Source: Sphaerotilus mobilis
GTDB taxonomy: Bacteria > Pseudomonadota > Gammaproteobacteria > Burkholderiales > Burkholderiaceae_C
NCBI RefSeq assembly: GCF_004216565.1
Contig: NZ_SGWV01000010.1
Coordinates: forward strand, 544,588 to 608,587
Reading direction: 5' to 3'
DNA length: 64,000 bases
Shown: positions 7,290-17,102 of the stretch, piece by piece
Numbering within the stretch: position 1 is the first letter of the stretch
Layout: each line of letters opens with the position of its first letter
Position numbers and translations under genes: made by a program
Notes under the pieces: model-generated
What the model was told of the DNA's origin: nothing
The model's database searches: none
What the model saw: only the letters and a program-made list of their open reading frames with translations

Positions 7290-9287
7290 ATGGCCACCTC
7301 GCTCGACCTTGCGCTGCTCTACCTGCTGGCCGCCGTCACCGGCGTGGTGATCTGCCGGCTGCTCAAGTTGCCGGCCATGCTGGGCTACCTGATCGTGGGC
7401 GTGCTGATCGGACCGCATGCCCTGGCACTGGCCAAGGACTCGGCCGGCATCCGCTACCTGGCCGAGTTCGGCGTGGTGTTCCTGATGTTCGTGATCGGGC
7501 TGGAGTTCAACCTGCCCAAGCTGCGCAGCATGTGGCGGCTGGTGTTCGGCCTGGGCATGGGCCAGGTCGTGCTGACCATCGCCGGCGCGGTGCTCGGCAA
7601 CATCTTCCTCACGGCGGTCTTCGCCTGGTTCGCCCGCCCCTGGGAACTGCACTGGACCGGCGCGATGGCCCTGGGCGCCGCGTTGGCGATGTCCAGCACG
7701 GCGATCGTCGCCAAGATGATGGCCGAGCGGCTCGAACTGGAGAGCGACCACGGCCGGCGCGTCATGGGCGTGCTGCTGTTCCAGGACATTGCGGTGGTGC
7801 CCTTGCTGGTGCTGATCCCGGCCCTGGCCCAAGGCGGCGACAACATCGTCCGCACGCTGGGCGTTGCCGTGCTGAAGGCCGCTGTGCTGCTGGCGGTGCT
7901 GTTCTGGGGCGGCCAGCGCCTGATGCGCTGGTGGCTCACTCGGGTGGCCAAGCGCAAGAGCGAGGAACTGTTCATCCTCAACCTGCTGCTGATCACGCTG
8001 GGCCTGGCCTGGCTGACCGAGCACGCCGGCCTGTCGCTGGCGCTGGGCTCCTTCGTGGCCGGCATGCTGATCGCCGAGACCGAATACAAGCACCAGGTCG
8101 AGACCGACATCCGGCCTTTCCACGATGTGCTGCTGGGCCTGTTCTTCATCACCATCGGCATGAAGCTGGATCTGCAGCCAGTGCTCGAACGCTGGCATCT
8201 GGTGCTGATGCTGAGCACGGCGCCGGTGCTGGCCAAGGGCCTGCTGGTCGCCGGCCTGGCCCGCATCACCGGCGCACCGGCGGGCGTGGCCATCCGCACC
8301 GGCCTGTACCTCGCGCAGGCTGGCGAGTTCGGTTTCGTGCTGCTCAGCCTGGGCACCGAACACGCGTTGATCGCCGACCGCTGGCTCAGTCCGGTGCTGG
8401 CCTCGATGGTGCTGTCGATGCTCGCCACGCCCTTCCTGATCATGCACAGCGACCGCATCGTCGTGCGCCTGGCCGCCAGCGACTGGCTGCTGCAGTCGGT
8501 CGCGCTGACGAGCATCGCCAAGAAGGCGATCCGCACCGAGGCCCACGTGATCATCTGCGGCTACGGCCGGGCCGGCCAGAACCTGGCCCGTCTGCTCGAC
8601 AAGGAACGCATCCCCTACATGGCGCTGGACCTCGATCCCGACCGGGTCCGGCAGGCCGCCGCAGCCGGCCAGAGCGTCGTCTTCGGCGACGCCGCGCGGC
8701 TGCAGAGCCTGATGGCCGCCGGCCTGGCGCGGGCCAGCGCAGTGGTCATCAGCTACCACGACACGCCCTCGTCGCTGAAGGTGCTGCACCACGTGCACGA
8801 GCACGCGCCGCAGGTGCCGGTGGTCGTGCGGACCATCGACGACACCGACCTCGAGAAGCTGCGCGCGGCCGGCGCCACCGAGGTCGTGCCCGAAGCCATC
8901 GAGGGCTCGCTGATGCTGGCCAACCACGCGTTGGCGCTGGTCGGCGTGCCGATGCGGCGGGTGTTGCGCATCACCCAGGAAGCCCGCGATGCGCGCTACA
9001 GCCTGCTGCGCGGCTACTTCCACGGCGTGGACGACGACACGGTTCATGAGCTGGAACAGGCACGCCTGAGCAGCGTCAGCGTGCCGGCCGCCGCGCCGAC
9101 CATCGGCCAGACGCTCGACGATCTGGCGCTGGACGCCATCGGCGTGGCGGTGATGTCGATCCGGCGTGCCAGCGGTCAGGTCGAACAGGCCACGGCCGAG
9201 ACCCCTCTGCGCGGCGGCGACGTGCTGGTGCTGCGCGGCCTGCCCGAAGCGCTCGCGCTGGCCGAAGGCAAGCTCCTGCACGGCTGA
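7290..9287 (+). CDS. Kef-type monovalent cation:proton antiporter (CPA2)
   Basis: 665 residues. The N-terminal about 390 residues are a Na+/H+ exchanger-type membrane domain (LLKLPAMLGYLIVGVLIGP, FMFVIGLEFNLPKL, SSTAIVAKMM). They are followed by an RCK/TrkA-N nucleotide-binding domain starting at VIICGYGRAGQNLARLL (near residue 420) and a TrkA-C region at the end. This matches KefB/KefC-like potassium efflux antiporters; a KefF/KefG ancillary subunit is not nearby, so glutathione gating cannot be assumed. It is transcribed divergently from kdsD with about 60 bp between, and converges on phhB with 12 bp between stops. Confidence 0.92.
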   Translation: MATSLDLALLYLLAAVTGVVICRLLKLPAMLGYLIVGVLIGPHALALAKDSAGIRYLAEFGVVFLMFVIGLEFNLPKLRSMWRLVFGLGMGQVVLTIAGAVLGNIFLTAVFAWFARPWELHWTGAMALGAALAMSSTAIVAKMMAERLELESDHGRRVMGVLLFQDIAVVPLLVLIPALAQGGDNIVRTLGVAVLKAAVLLAVLFWGGQRLMRWWLTRVAKRKSEELFILNLLLITLGLAWLTEHAGLSLALGSFVAGMLIAETEYKHQVETDIRPFHDVLLGLFFITIGMKLDLQPVLERWHLVLMLSTAPVLAKGLLVAGLARITGAPAGVAIRTGLYLAQAGEFGFVLLSLGTEHALIADRWLSPVLASMVLSMLATPFLIMHSDRIVVRLAASDWLLQSVALTSIAKKAIRTEAHVIICGYGRAGQNLARLLDKERIPYMALDLDPDRVRQAAAAGQSVVFGDAARLQSLMAAGLARASAVVISYHDTPSSLKVLHHVHEHAPQVPVVVRTIDDTDLEKLRAAGATEVVPEAIEGSLMLANHALALVGVPMRRVLRITQEARDARYSLLRGYFHGVDDDTVHELEQARLSSVSVPAAAPTIGQTLDDLALDAIGVAVMSIRRASGQVEQATAETPLRGGDVLVLRGLPEALALAEGKLLHG

Positions 9288-9299
9288 GGCGTCAGGCGC

Positions 9300-9686
9300 T
9301 CACGCTTCGTCATCGAACTTGATGTAGCGAAGCCGCGGATCATCCAGCGGCGTGCCTTCGAGCGGGTTGCCGGGCTCATGCTGCGGTCGCCAGGTGACCA
9401 CGTCCTCGATCTTGCGCGCCAGCGCGAAGTCCTTCTCGGTGATGCCACCGGCCGAATGGGTTGTCAGCTTCACGCCCACGACCGCATAGGTCACCGTCAG
9501 ATCCGGGTGGTGCCAGCCGGCCTCGGCCAGGTGGCCGATCACGTTGACCACCATCAGCGTGGCCTTCCAGCCGCCCGTGCGGTAGCGGCGTCGCAGCAGG
9601 CCGTCCTCCAGCGTCCAGTGCGGCAGTTCGGCCGCGAGGCGGGCGCGGATCTGTTGTTCATCGATGACGGCATCGGTGGGCTTCAT
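9300..9686 (-). CDS. phhB: 4a-hydroxytetrahydrobiopterin dehydratase
   Basis: 128 residues from an ATG preceded by GAAGGAG at ideal spacing, which rules out the longer in-frame extension. It carries the pterin-4a-carbinolamine dehydratase core: WHHPDLTVTYAVVGVKLTTHSAGGITEKDFALARKIE contains the paired histidines and the (E/D)KDxxLA motif. The enzyme recycles the hydroxylated pterin made by aromatic amino acid hydroxylases, normally phenylalanine hydroxylase. No phhA gene is adjacent here. Confidence 0.9.
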   Translation of the reverse strand: MKPTDAVIDEQQIRARLAAELPHWTLEDGLLRRRYRTGGWKATLMVVNVIGHLAEAGWHHPDLTVTYAVVGVKLTTHSAGGITEKDFALARKIEDVVTWRPQHEPGNPLEGTPLDDPRLRYIKFDDEA

Positions 9687-9799
9687 CGGGGGCTCCTTCG
9701 GGCCATGACAAGGACCCGAGGTTGCCGCAGCCGCCGCTGTCTTGCCGCAAGGCGGCGGATGACAGCACACCCGTCACGGCCTTGCGGCGGGCGGTGGCC

Positions 9800-10279
9800 T
9801 CAGGCCACCGCGATCTGATGGACCATGTTGGCGCGCAGCCGCGCCACCATCACCGCACCGGCCGCGCGCAGGAACTCGATGGCGATGCCCGGCGCGCGGG
9901 CGGAGAGTTCCTCGAAGCGCGGCAGGTGCATGGCCCAGACCTGGGTCGGCGTCATCGCCTCGATGTTGGCCGAATGCGGCTGGTCGCTGAACAGGCCCGT
10001 CTCGCCCACCAGCGCGCCCGGTCGCAGCAAGGCGATGCGGGCCTGCCCGGCGTTCGGCCCGCTGCGGAAGACCTGCAGCGAGCCGGCGGCGATGAAATAC
10101 GCCGTGCGATCGGCATCGCCTTGCCGAATCAGCATGTCGCCGGCCCGCATCTCGTAGGCGGCCAGATAGGAGCCCAGCGTTCGCCACTGGAAGCCATCCA
10201 GTCGAACCCGGAACGCGTCATCGGTCTTCAGTGATCTGACCACCTGGATCAGGTCTTCAAGGTCCATCGTGGGCTCCAT
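9800..10279 (-). CDS. Stand-alone cyclic nucleotide-binding domain protein
   Basis: 159 residues holding one CRP-type cNMP-binding beta-barrel: GDMLIRQGDADRTAYFIAAGSLQVFR and the cassette GALVGETGLFSDQPHSANIEA. In the phosphate-binding cassette the usual Arg-Ser-Ala is replaced by His-Ser-Ala, so binding of a cyclic nucleotide is uncertain. No HTH follows; the C-terminus is a short helix, so this is not a DNA-binding Crp protein. The start may be the Met five residues in (MDLED). It is separated from mnmE by about 160 bp. The role is unknown. Confidence 0.8.
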   Translation of the reverse strand: MEPTMDLEDLIQVVRSLKTDDAFRVRLDGFQWRTLGSYLAAYEMRAGDMLIRQGDADRTAYFIAAGSLQVFRSGPNAGQARIALLRPGALVGETGLFSDQPHSANIEAMTPTQVWAMHLPRFEELSARAPGIAIEFLRAAGAVMVARLRANMVHQIAVA

Positions 10280-10441
10280 CGCGGGTCATTGCGCCACCGC
10301 ACCGCGCACAAAAACGATTTCGCCAGATGTTCCAACAGGCCCGCGCCGGGTGCCAGCCCTCAAGCGTGACCAGACGCGACGGAATCGGCGCCGACGCGCA
10401 TGGCGTGATGACGGGCACCCGCATGGGGGTGCCGGGTCGTG

Positions 10442-11914
10442 TCACTTCCCGATGCAGAAGCGCCCGAAGATGTCGCCCAGCAGCTCGTCGCTGCTGTACG
10501 CGCCGATGACCTCGCCGAGCACGTCATGCGACAGGCGCAGTTCCTCGGCCAGCAGGTCGAGCGCATGGTCGCCCTGGGCGGCCCAGTCGCGCGCGGCGGC
10601 CAGATGGCCGGCAGCGGCGCGCATCGCCCGCAGGTGCCGTTCACGGGCGATGAAGACCCCTTCGGGCACGGCCTGCCAGCCGGCCAGTTGCAGCAGCGCA
10701 CGGCGCAGCGCGTCCAGGCCGGTGCCGGTCTTGGCGCTCAGGCGGATCGGTGCCAGGCCGTCGGCGCTGGCGCCGATGGTGGCCACCACCTCGGCGATGC
10801 GCGCGTCCTGACGTGCATCGGCAAGGCCGGGAAGGTCGATCGCATCGGCCTTGTTGAAGACGTGCAGCAGCCGCGCCCCGGCCGGCAGGCGGGCGGCGAT
10901 CTGTGCCTCGGTGTGGCGGTAGTCGGCCTGGTCCAGCCGGGTCAGGTCGTGCAGGAGCAGCACCGCATCGGCGTCGGCGATGGCCTGCCAGCTGCGCGCG
11001 ATGCCGATGCGCTCGACCTCGTCGCTGGCCTGCGCGTCCTCGCGCAGCCCGGCGGTGTCGGTGACATGGACCGGCACGCCTTCGATCTGCACGGTCTGGC
11101 TGACCTTGTCGCGGGTGGTCCCCGGAATGGCGGTGACGATGGCCAGCTCGGCCCCGGCCAGCGCGTTGAGCAGCGAACTCTTGCCCGCGTTCGGTTGGCC
11201 GGCGATGACGACCTGCAGACCTTCGCGCAGCAAGGCGCCTTGCCGCGCCGTGGCCAGCAGGCCATCGAGCCGTGCGGCCAAGCGGTCCAGACGACCGATG
11301 GCATCGGCCTTCTGCAGGAAGTCGATCTCCTCTTCCGGGAAATCGAGCGTCGCCTCGACCAGCGCGCGCAGCTCGATCAGGCCCTCGCGCAACTGGCCAA
11401 CCGGCTGCGACAAGGCACCCGACAGCGACCGGGCGGCACCGCGCGCGGCGGCCTCGGTGCTGGCGTCGATCAGGTCGGCGACGGCCTCGGCCTGGGCCAG
11501 GTCGAGCTTGTCGTTGTGAAAGGCCCGCTCGGTGAACTCGCCCGGCATCGCCAATCGCAGACCGGGCAAACGCTGCTGGCCGCTGGCTTGCGGATCGGGC
11601 TCGGCGGCGGCCTCCAGGCAACGCGCCAGCAGCAGTTGCAGGACCACCGGGCCGCCATGCGCCTGCAACTCCAGCACGTCCTCACCGGTGTAGCTGTGCG
11701 GGGCCGGGAAACGCAGGGCCAGGCCGTGGTCAATGGCGCTGCCATCGGCATTCAGGAAGGGCCCGTAGTGGGCGACGCGGGGCGTGCCGACACGTCCGGT
11801 CAAGGCTTGCATCAGGCGGTCAAGGCCGCGACCGGAGACGCGCACGATGCCGACCGCACCGCGTCCGGCGGCGGTGGCGATGGCGACGATGGGCTGGTCG
11901 AGACGGGCAAGCAT
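10442..11914 (-). CDS. mnmE: tRNA uridine-5-carboxymethylaminomethyl GTPase MnmE
   Basis: 490 residues. The N-terminal tetrahydrofolate-binding domain, the helical domain and the inserted G domain are all present: G1 GQPNAGKSS with Lys about 245, G3 DTAG, G4 NKAD. The C-terminal CIGK motif, whose Cys is essential, is the last four residues. With MnmG it installs the cmnm5 group on the wobble uridine of certain tRNAs. The position downstream of yidC in the rpmH-rnpA-yidD-yidC-mnmE run is conserved, although a 372-bp gap and a terminator separate it from yidC here, so it probably has its own promoter. Confidence 0.96.
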   Translation of the reverse strand: MLARLDQPIVAIATAAGRGAVGIVRVSGRGLDRLMQALTGRVGTPRVAHYGPFLNADGSAIDHGLALRFPAPHSYTGEDVLELQAHGGPVVLQLLLARCLEAAAEPDPQASGQQRLPGLRLAMPGEFTERAFHNDKLDLAQAEAVADLIDASTEAAARGAARSLSGALSQPVGQLREGLIELRALVEATLDFPEEEIDFLQKADAIGRLDRLAARLDGLLATARQGALLREGLQVVIAGQPNAGKSSLLNALAGAELAIVTAIPGTTRDKVSQTVQIEGVPVHVTDTAGLREDAQASDEVERIGIARSWQAIADADAVLLLHDLTRLDQADYRHTEAQIAARLPAGARLLHVFNKADAIDLPGLADARQDARIAEVVATIGASADGLAPIRLSAKTGTGLDALRRALLQLAGWQAVPEGVFIARERHLRAMRAAAGHLAAARDWAAQGDHALDLLAEELRLSHDVLGEVIGAYSSDELLGDIFGRFCIGK

Positions 11915-12027
11915 GGGCGGAATTGTCGCCCGCCGCTGCAGGGCGCAGCGCTGATGCGGCCCGTCAGGTGGAGATGTTCGAGCGGGGGGAGGCTGGCCGA
12001 CTGGCTGAAGGCCTCCTGAGCCAAGGG

Positions 12028-12095
12028 CGTCGCTGCAGGCTCGTGTTCATCGGGCATCCCGTTGATGCACGTGGTTTCAGAAGCCTGCAGCGACG
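12028..12095. repeat. Perfect 14-bp inverted repeat with 40-bp spacer
   Basis: CGTCGCTGCAGGCT at 12028-12041 is the exact reverse complement of 12082-12095. The 68-bp unit could fold as a long-looped hairpin in RNA, or mark a small non-autonomous repeat element. It lies upstream of mnmE on the minus strand. Confidence 0.75.
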
Positions 12096-12233
12096 ACCTC
12101 GGGTCGGCCCCGCGTTGCTATGGTGCGATCGGTGCCCTGGCCGCTCAACCCCGTAAACGTGGCGGTTGGTGACGGGATGTGGCGCATGTCTCGGCAGCAT
12201 TGCACGGCCGTCACGCCCGTACCGGTGGAAACA

Positions 12234-12261
12234 ATTCGGGCGGCCCGAAGACCGCCCGAAT
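12234..12261 (-). terminator. Terminator after yidC
   Basis: Perfect 10-bp stem ATTCGGGCGG/CCGCCCGAAT with an 8-nt loop, 26 bp beyond the yidC stop. On the minus strand the stem is followed by TGTTTCC, a weak T tract. Confidence 0.7.
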
Positions 12262-12286
12262 CACCCGCCAGATCAGCCGATCAGCC

Positions 12287-13957
12287 TCACTTGTTGAGGC
12301 CCAGCGAGCGGTTGATCATCCATTGCTGCGCGATGGACAACAGGTTGTTGACGAACCAGTAGAGCACCAGGCCAGCCGGGAAGAAGAAGAACATCACGCT
12401 GAAGGCCAGCGGCATGATCCACATCAGCTTGGCCTGGACCGGGTCCGGCGGCGTCGGGTTCAGCCAGGTCTGCAGCACCGTGGTGGCGGTCATCAGCAGC
12501 GGCAGGATGAAGTAGGGATCCTTGACGCTCAGGTCCGTCACCCAGCCCAGCCACGGCGCACCGCGCATCTCGACGCTCGACAGCAGCACCCAGTACAAGG
12601 CGATGAAGAAGGGCATCTGCACAAAGATCGGCAGGCAGCCGCCGATCGGGTTGACCTTCTCCTCGCGGTAGATGCGCATCATCTCCTGCTGCATCTGCTG
12701 AGGCTTGTCCTTGAGACGCTCGCGCATCTCCATGATCTTCGGGTTGATGGCCTTCATCTTGCCCATCGAGCGATAGGCGCTGGCATTGAGCCAGTAGAAG
12801 GCGATCTTCAACAGCACGACCAGCGCGACGATCGACCAGCCCCAGTTGGCCAGCAGCCCATGCAGACGATCGAGCAGCCAGAACAGCGGCTTGGACAGGA
12901 TGGTCAGCCAACCATAGTCCTTGACCAGGTCCAGGCCAGGCGCGAGCGCCTCCAGCACCTTTTCCTGCTGCGGGCCGACGAATAGGCGGGCCTCGACCGT
13001 GCGGCTGGCCGCCGGGGCGAGTTCACCAAGCGTCATCAGCGTGCCGACGGCGTAGAGGTTGTCCGACACCTTGCGGGTGTAGAACTCGCGCGGCGTGTTG
13101 CCGGTCGGCAGCCAGGCCGAGGCGAAGTAGTGCTGCACCATCGCGACCCAGCCGTTGTCGGCCGAGACCTCGTGGCCGGGCTTGTCGCCAGTCTTGCGCT
13201 TCTCGATGTCGCTGAACTCGACCTTCTGGTACTTGCCGGCCTCGGAGTAGATCGCCGGCCCCGTGAAGGTGCTGTAGAAGCTCGACGCGTCGGGCAGCGG
13301 GTTGCCATCGCGCACCAGCTGCAGGTAGAGCTGCGGCTGAACGGCGGCAGACCCACCGTTGCTGACCTCGTGCTTGACGTCCACCGCGTAGCTGCCGCGC
13401 TGGAAGGTGTAGGTCTTGACCAGCTTGATGCCAGCGGCCGTGGTGGCCTCGAAGCCCAGAACCAGCTTGTCCTGCCCGTCGGCAAGCGCACGCGCCTCTG
13501 TGGTCGGCTTCATCACCGTCGTGTGGTCGGGCACGGCGCCCGCCATGCCGGCGGCAACCAGGCCAGTCTCGGCCACATAGAGTCGCTGGGCCGACTGGTC
13601 CAGCAGCACGACATGACCGTCGCCTTCCTTGTGCGCCAGCAGTTCGACCCGCACCAGCGAGCCGCCGCGGGTGTCGAAGGTGGCCTTGACGAGGTCGGTC
13701 GTGACGACCAGTCGCTCGCCCGCTTGAGGCACGGCGGCTGTGGCTGGCACGGCACCCGGCGCGACGGCGCTGGCCGCTGCGGTCGGCGCCGGCACCGACG
13801 AGGCACCCGCTTGGGCCGCACCCGGCGCGGCAGGAGCCGTCACCGCCGGCGGCGCGAACATCGACGGCTGGCCGTTGTGCCGGTTCCAGCCGTCCCACAA
13901 CATCACGAGGGACACCGAGAAGATGCCCCACAGCAGCGCACGCCGCAGTTCGGTCAT
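12287..13957 (-). CDS. yidC: Membrane protein insertase YidC
   Basis: 556 residues from the ATG at 13955-13957; a longer in-frame reading upstream belongs to yidD in another frame. It has an N-terminal membrane anchor (RRALLWGIFSVSLVMLW), a Pro/Ala-rich linker, a large periplasmic beta domain (about residues 95-340) and the conserved five-helix insertase core. The core includes KEEKVNPIGGCLPIFVQMPFF-like sequence near residue 420 (here YREEKVNPIGGCLPIFVQ) and the final FFPAGLVLYWFVNNLLS. It inserts inner-membrane proteins alone or with SecYEG. Its ATG overlaps the yidD stop (ATGA). Confidence 0.96.
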   Translation of the reverse strand: MTELRRALLWGIFSVSLVMLWDGWNRHNGQPSMFAPPAVTAPAAPGAAQAGASSVPAPTAAASAVAPGAVPATAAVPQAGERLVVTTDLVKATFDTRGGSLVRVELLAHKEGDGHVVLLDQSAQRLYVAETGLVAAGMAGAVPDHTTVMKPTTEARALADGQDKLVLGFEATTAAGIKLVKTYTFQRGSYAVDVKHEVSNGGSAAVQPQLYLQLVRDGNPLPDASSFYSTFTGPAIYSEAGKYQKVEFSDIEKRKTGDKPGHEVSADNGWVAMVQHYFASAWLPTGNTPREFYTRKVSDNLYAVGTLMTLGELAPAASRTVEARLFVGPQQEKVLEALAPGLDLVKDYGWLTILSKPLFWLLDRLHGLLANWGWSIVALVVLLKIAFYWLNASAYRSMGKMKAINPKIMEMRERLKDKPQQMQQEMMRIYREEKVNPIGGCLPIFVQMPFFIALYWVLLSSVEMRGAPWLGWVTDLSVKDPYFILPLLMTATTVLQTWLNPTPPDPVQAKLMWIMPLAFSVMFFFFPAGLVLYWFVNNLLSIAQQWMINRSLGLNK

Positions 13958-14301
13958 GGCGAGTTCTTTCGTACTGGCGAGGATCCGTCGGCCACTGATA
14001 CGGCAGCCTGCGGACCGGAAGTCAGCCGGGACAGTCCCGGCAGCGAGGAAAAGAGCGGACTCGGACGTTCCGGCACCGGATCGCAGCCACCGGCGCACCA
14101 CGGGTGACAGCGCGCAAGTCGGCCGAGCGTCAGGCGCGCACCGGTCGCCGCACCGTGGCGGGTCAGGGCGTCGAGCGCGTAGACCGAACAGGTCGGCTCA
14201 AACCGGCAGGCCGAGCCCAGCCAGGGGCTGAGCAGGTAACGGTAGCCGCGCACGATGACGATCAGCAGGCGCTGCATCGGCGAGGTCCGAACGCCACTCA
14301 C
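13954..14301 (-). CDS. yidD: Membrane insertion efficiency factor YidD
   Basis: 115 residues with the YidD core RLLIVIVRGYRYLLSPWLG, CRFEPTCSVYALDAL (conserved CxFxPTCSxY) and CHPWCAGGCDPVPE. The preferred start is GTG at 14301. It overlaps the rnpA stop as GTGA and has GGAG 8 nt upstream, whereas the internal ATG at 14277 has no ribosome-binding site. The C-terminus extends about 35 residues past the usual family end, in a low-complexity tail whose stop overlaps the yidC start. YidD is a small membrane-associated protein that helps YidC-dependent insertion. Confidence 0.9.
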   Translation of the reverse strand: MSGVRTSPMQRLLIVIVRGYRYLLSPWLGSACRFEPTCSVYALDALTRHGAATGARLTLGRLARCHPWCAGGCDPVPERPSPLFSSLPGLSRLTSGPQAAVSVADGSSPVRKNSP

Positions 14302-14765
14302 CGCGACGCTCCAGCCACCTTGCTGGCGACGCGGACGCCGTCGGCGATCAGCCGCGACATCTCTTCACGCACGACCGACAGCAGCGCGGCAGAAGCGGCG
14401 CTGCTGTAGAGGGTGCGATCAAAGGGCGCACGCAGACGCAACACCCAATCGCCTGGCGGCAGGATGGTCACGCTGCGCGCCATCTGGGCCCGTGCCTCGC
14501 GGCGGACCAGGTTGCGCGTGACGGCCCGCTTCGCGTGCCGTTTGGGCACAACCAGACCCAGGTGGACCCCGAACTCGGGCGGCGCGACAGGCTGTGCCGG
14601 AGAGGTGTCTTCGGATTCATCCACAGACCGATCCTGCGTAACCATCCGGCCTGTTGACAACTTGTCCACCGCTCGGTAGTGCAGCATGAAATGTGCACTG
14701 CGCGAACAGGGTCGCGTGCCCAGCACCGCCTGGAAGCGTTCGGCACCATCAAGGCTGCTGAGCAT
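14298..14765 (-). CDS. rnpA: Ribonuclease P protein component
   Basis: 155 residues. The N-terminal RFQAVLGTRPCSRSAHFMLHY and the central HLGLVVPKRHAKRAVTRNLVRREAR (conserved RNR-type helix) identify the protein subunit that helps the catalytic RNA cleave pre-tRNA 5' leaders. An insertion of about 25 residues (near residues 36-62) separates the first strand from the rest, as is common in Burkholderiales. It lies between rpmH and yidD in the canonical order; the stop overlaps the yidD GTG. Confidence 0.92.
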   Translation of the reverse strand: MLSSLDGAERFQAVLGTRPCSRSAHFMLHYRAVDKLSTGRMVTQDRSVDESEDTSPAQPVAPPEFGVHLGLVVPKRHAKRAVTRNLVRREARAQMARSVTILPPGDWVLRLRAPFDRTLYSSAASAALLSVVREEMSRLIADGVRVASKVAGASR

Positions 14766-14821
14766 GACGCGACGTCAGGCGCGGCGGCCGTGGCCGGATC
14801 GGCGTCGCGCCGTCGACGGGA

Positions 14822-14956
14822 TCAGAGACCCAGGCGCTTGCGGCCCTTGGAACGGCGGTTGGCAATGACCTTGCGGCCACCGGCGGTCTTCATGCGGACC
14901 AGGAAACCGTGCGTACGGGCACGACGGACCTTCGAGGGCTGATAGGTGCGCTTCAT
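14822..14956 (-). CDS. rpmH: 50S ribosomal protein L34
   Basis: 44 residues, [19 protein letters not shown] at the start and GRKRLGL at the end, matching the near-invariant L34 sequence across its whole length. GAGGAT precedes the ATG. It lies directly beside the origin and reads away from dnaA, the ancestral bacterial arrangement. Confidence 0.98.
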   Translation of the reverse strand: MKRTYQPSKVRRARTHGFLVRMKTAGGRKVIANRRSKGRKRLGL

Positions 14957-15299
14957 GATGGGATCCTCGGTTGTGCCCGCATCGGCGCACACGGCGCTCA
15001 GTCAGGCTTGGACAGTGTTGTTCGGCAGCGGCGCACCGGATGCGAGATCCGGGCGACTGGTGAGCCGTGGCGCCGTGGAACCACCGGTGGAACCAACGGA
15101 CCCGCCGCGGTCGCCACACCGGGATCGTTTGTCGCTGGAACCCGCAACGCCCGGATGCCCACACAAGGGCTTCCTCACATTCGGCCACGACAAGACCCCC
15201 GACTCGGGAAACCCGGCATTACAACAAATCCACCAAGGACCGTCAATGCGCACCCCAGATCGAGGCTCGAAAACGCCGGCTTGACCCTCGCCAGGAAAC

Positions 15300-15308
15300 T
15301 GTGGATAA
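15300..15308 (-). promoter_or_regulatory. DnaA box 1 (perfect)
   Basis: TGTGGATAA, the reverse complement of the consensus TTATCCACA, 71 bp upstream of the dnaA start. Confidence 0.85.
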
Positions 15309-15359
15309 CCACGCCTTCAGGGCCGCTCTTGTGTCTACAATCGCGCCCCCCGAAGAGAG

Positions 15360-15368
15360 TTATCCACA
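15360..15368 (+). promoter_or_regulatory. DnaA box 2 (perfect)
   Basis: TTATCCACA, 10 bp before the dnaA ATG and in opposite orientation to box 1. Its position in the dnaA leader suggests autoregulation of dnaA as well as an origin role. Confidence 0.85.
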
Positions 15369-15378
15369 TTCCTAGAAG

Positions 15379-16920
<1,542 letters not shown>

Positions 16921-16931
16921 GGCCGGACACG

Positions 16932-16990
16932 GGCAGGTCCTGAGGACCGGGCCGTGCCTGCCGAAGCGAACCGGCATACAGGCCGGTTCG
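16932..16990. other. Two adjacent hairpins between dnaA and dnaN
   Basis: The first is nested: GGTCC-TGA-GGACC at 16936-16948 inside the flanking pair GGCAGG/CCTGCC. The second is a perfect 9-bp stem CGAACCGGC/GCCGGTTCG at 16967-16990 with a 6-nt loop. No T tract follows, so these may attenuate or stabilise the dnaA-dnaN message rather than act as simple terminators. Confidence 0.6.
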
Positions 16991-17102
16991 TGGGGGAGGC
17001 CGGAAGCGCCCTGAATTCAGGCGAAAATGGCGGCTTCGCGCGCGCGAAACGCCACGACCAGCGGACCTCTTCCGCACCATCACGACACGGGTGAGACAGC
17101 AC

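Larger units (their letters stand above)
11915..12286. other. 372-bp intergenic region between yidC and mnmE
   Basis: No gene is recognised. It holds the yidC terminator (12234-12261), a long perfect inverted repeat (12028-12095) and presumably the mnmE promoter at its left end. A stretch near 11970-12010 looks vaguely like the 5' part of a class II tRNA but has no acceptor partner or anticodon arm. Confidence 0.4.
14957..15378. other. oriC: Probable chromosomal origin of replication (oriC)
   Basis: 422 bp without genes between the diverging rpmH and dnaA. It contains two perfect DnaA boxes in its dnaA-proximal part and a comparatively AT-richer stretch (about 15217-15240, ATTACAACAAATCC). 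Gene order dnaA-dnaN-gyrB on one side and rpmH-rnpA-yidD-yidC on the other is the classic oriC environment. Only two strict boxes are visible; degenerate ones are likely but cannot be ranked by eye. The rpmH and dnaA promoters must also lie here. Confidence 0.8.

Noticed and set aside
10414-10433. Hairpin GGCACCC/GGGTGCC after mnmE as a terminator
   Set aside because: The stem is sound but no T tract follows on the minus strand, so I did not call it.
11968-12060. tRNA-like sequence between mnmE and yidC
   Set aside because: Only the beginning loosely resembles a class II tRNA; there is no anticodon arm, T loop or acceptor pairing.
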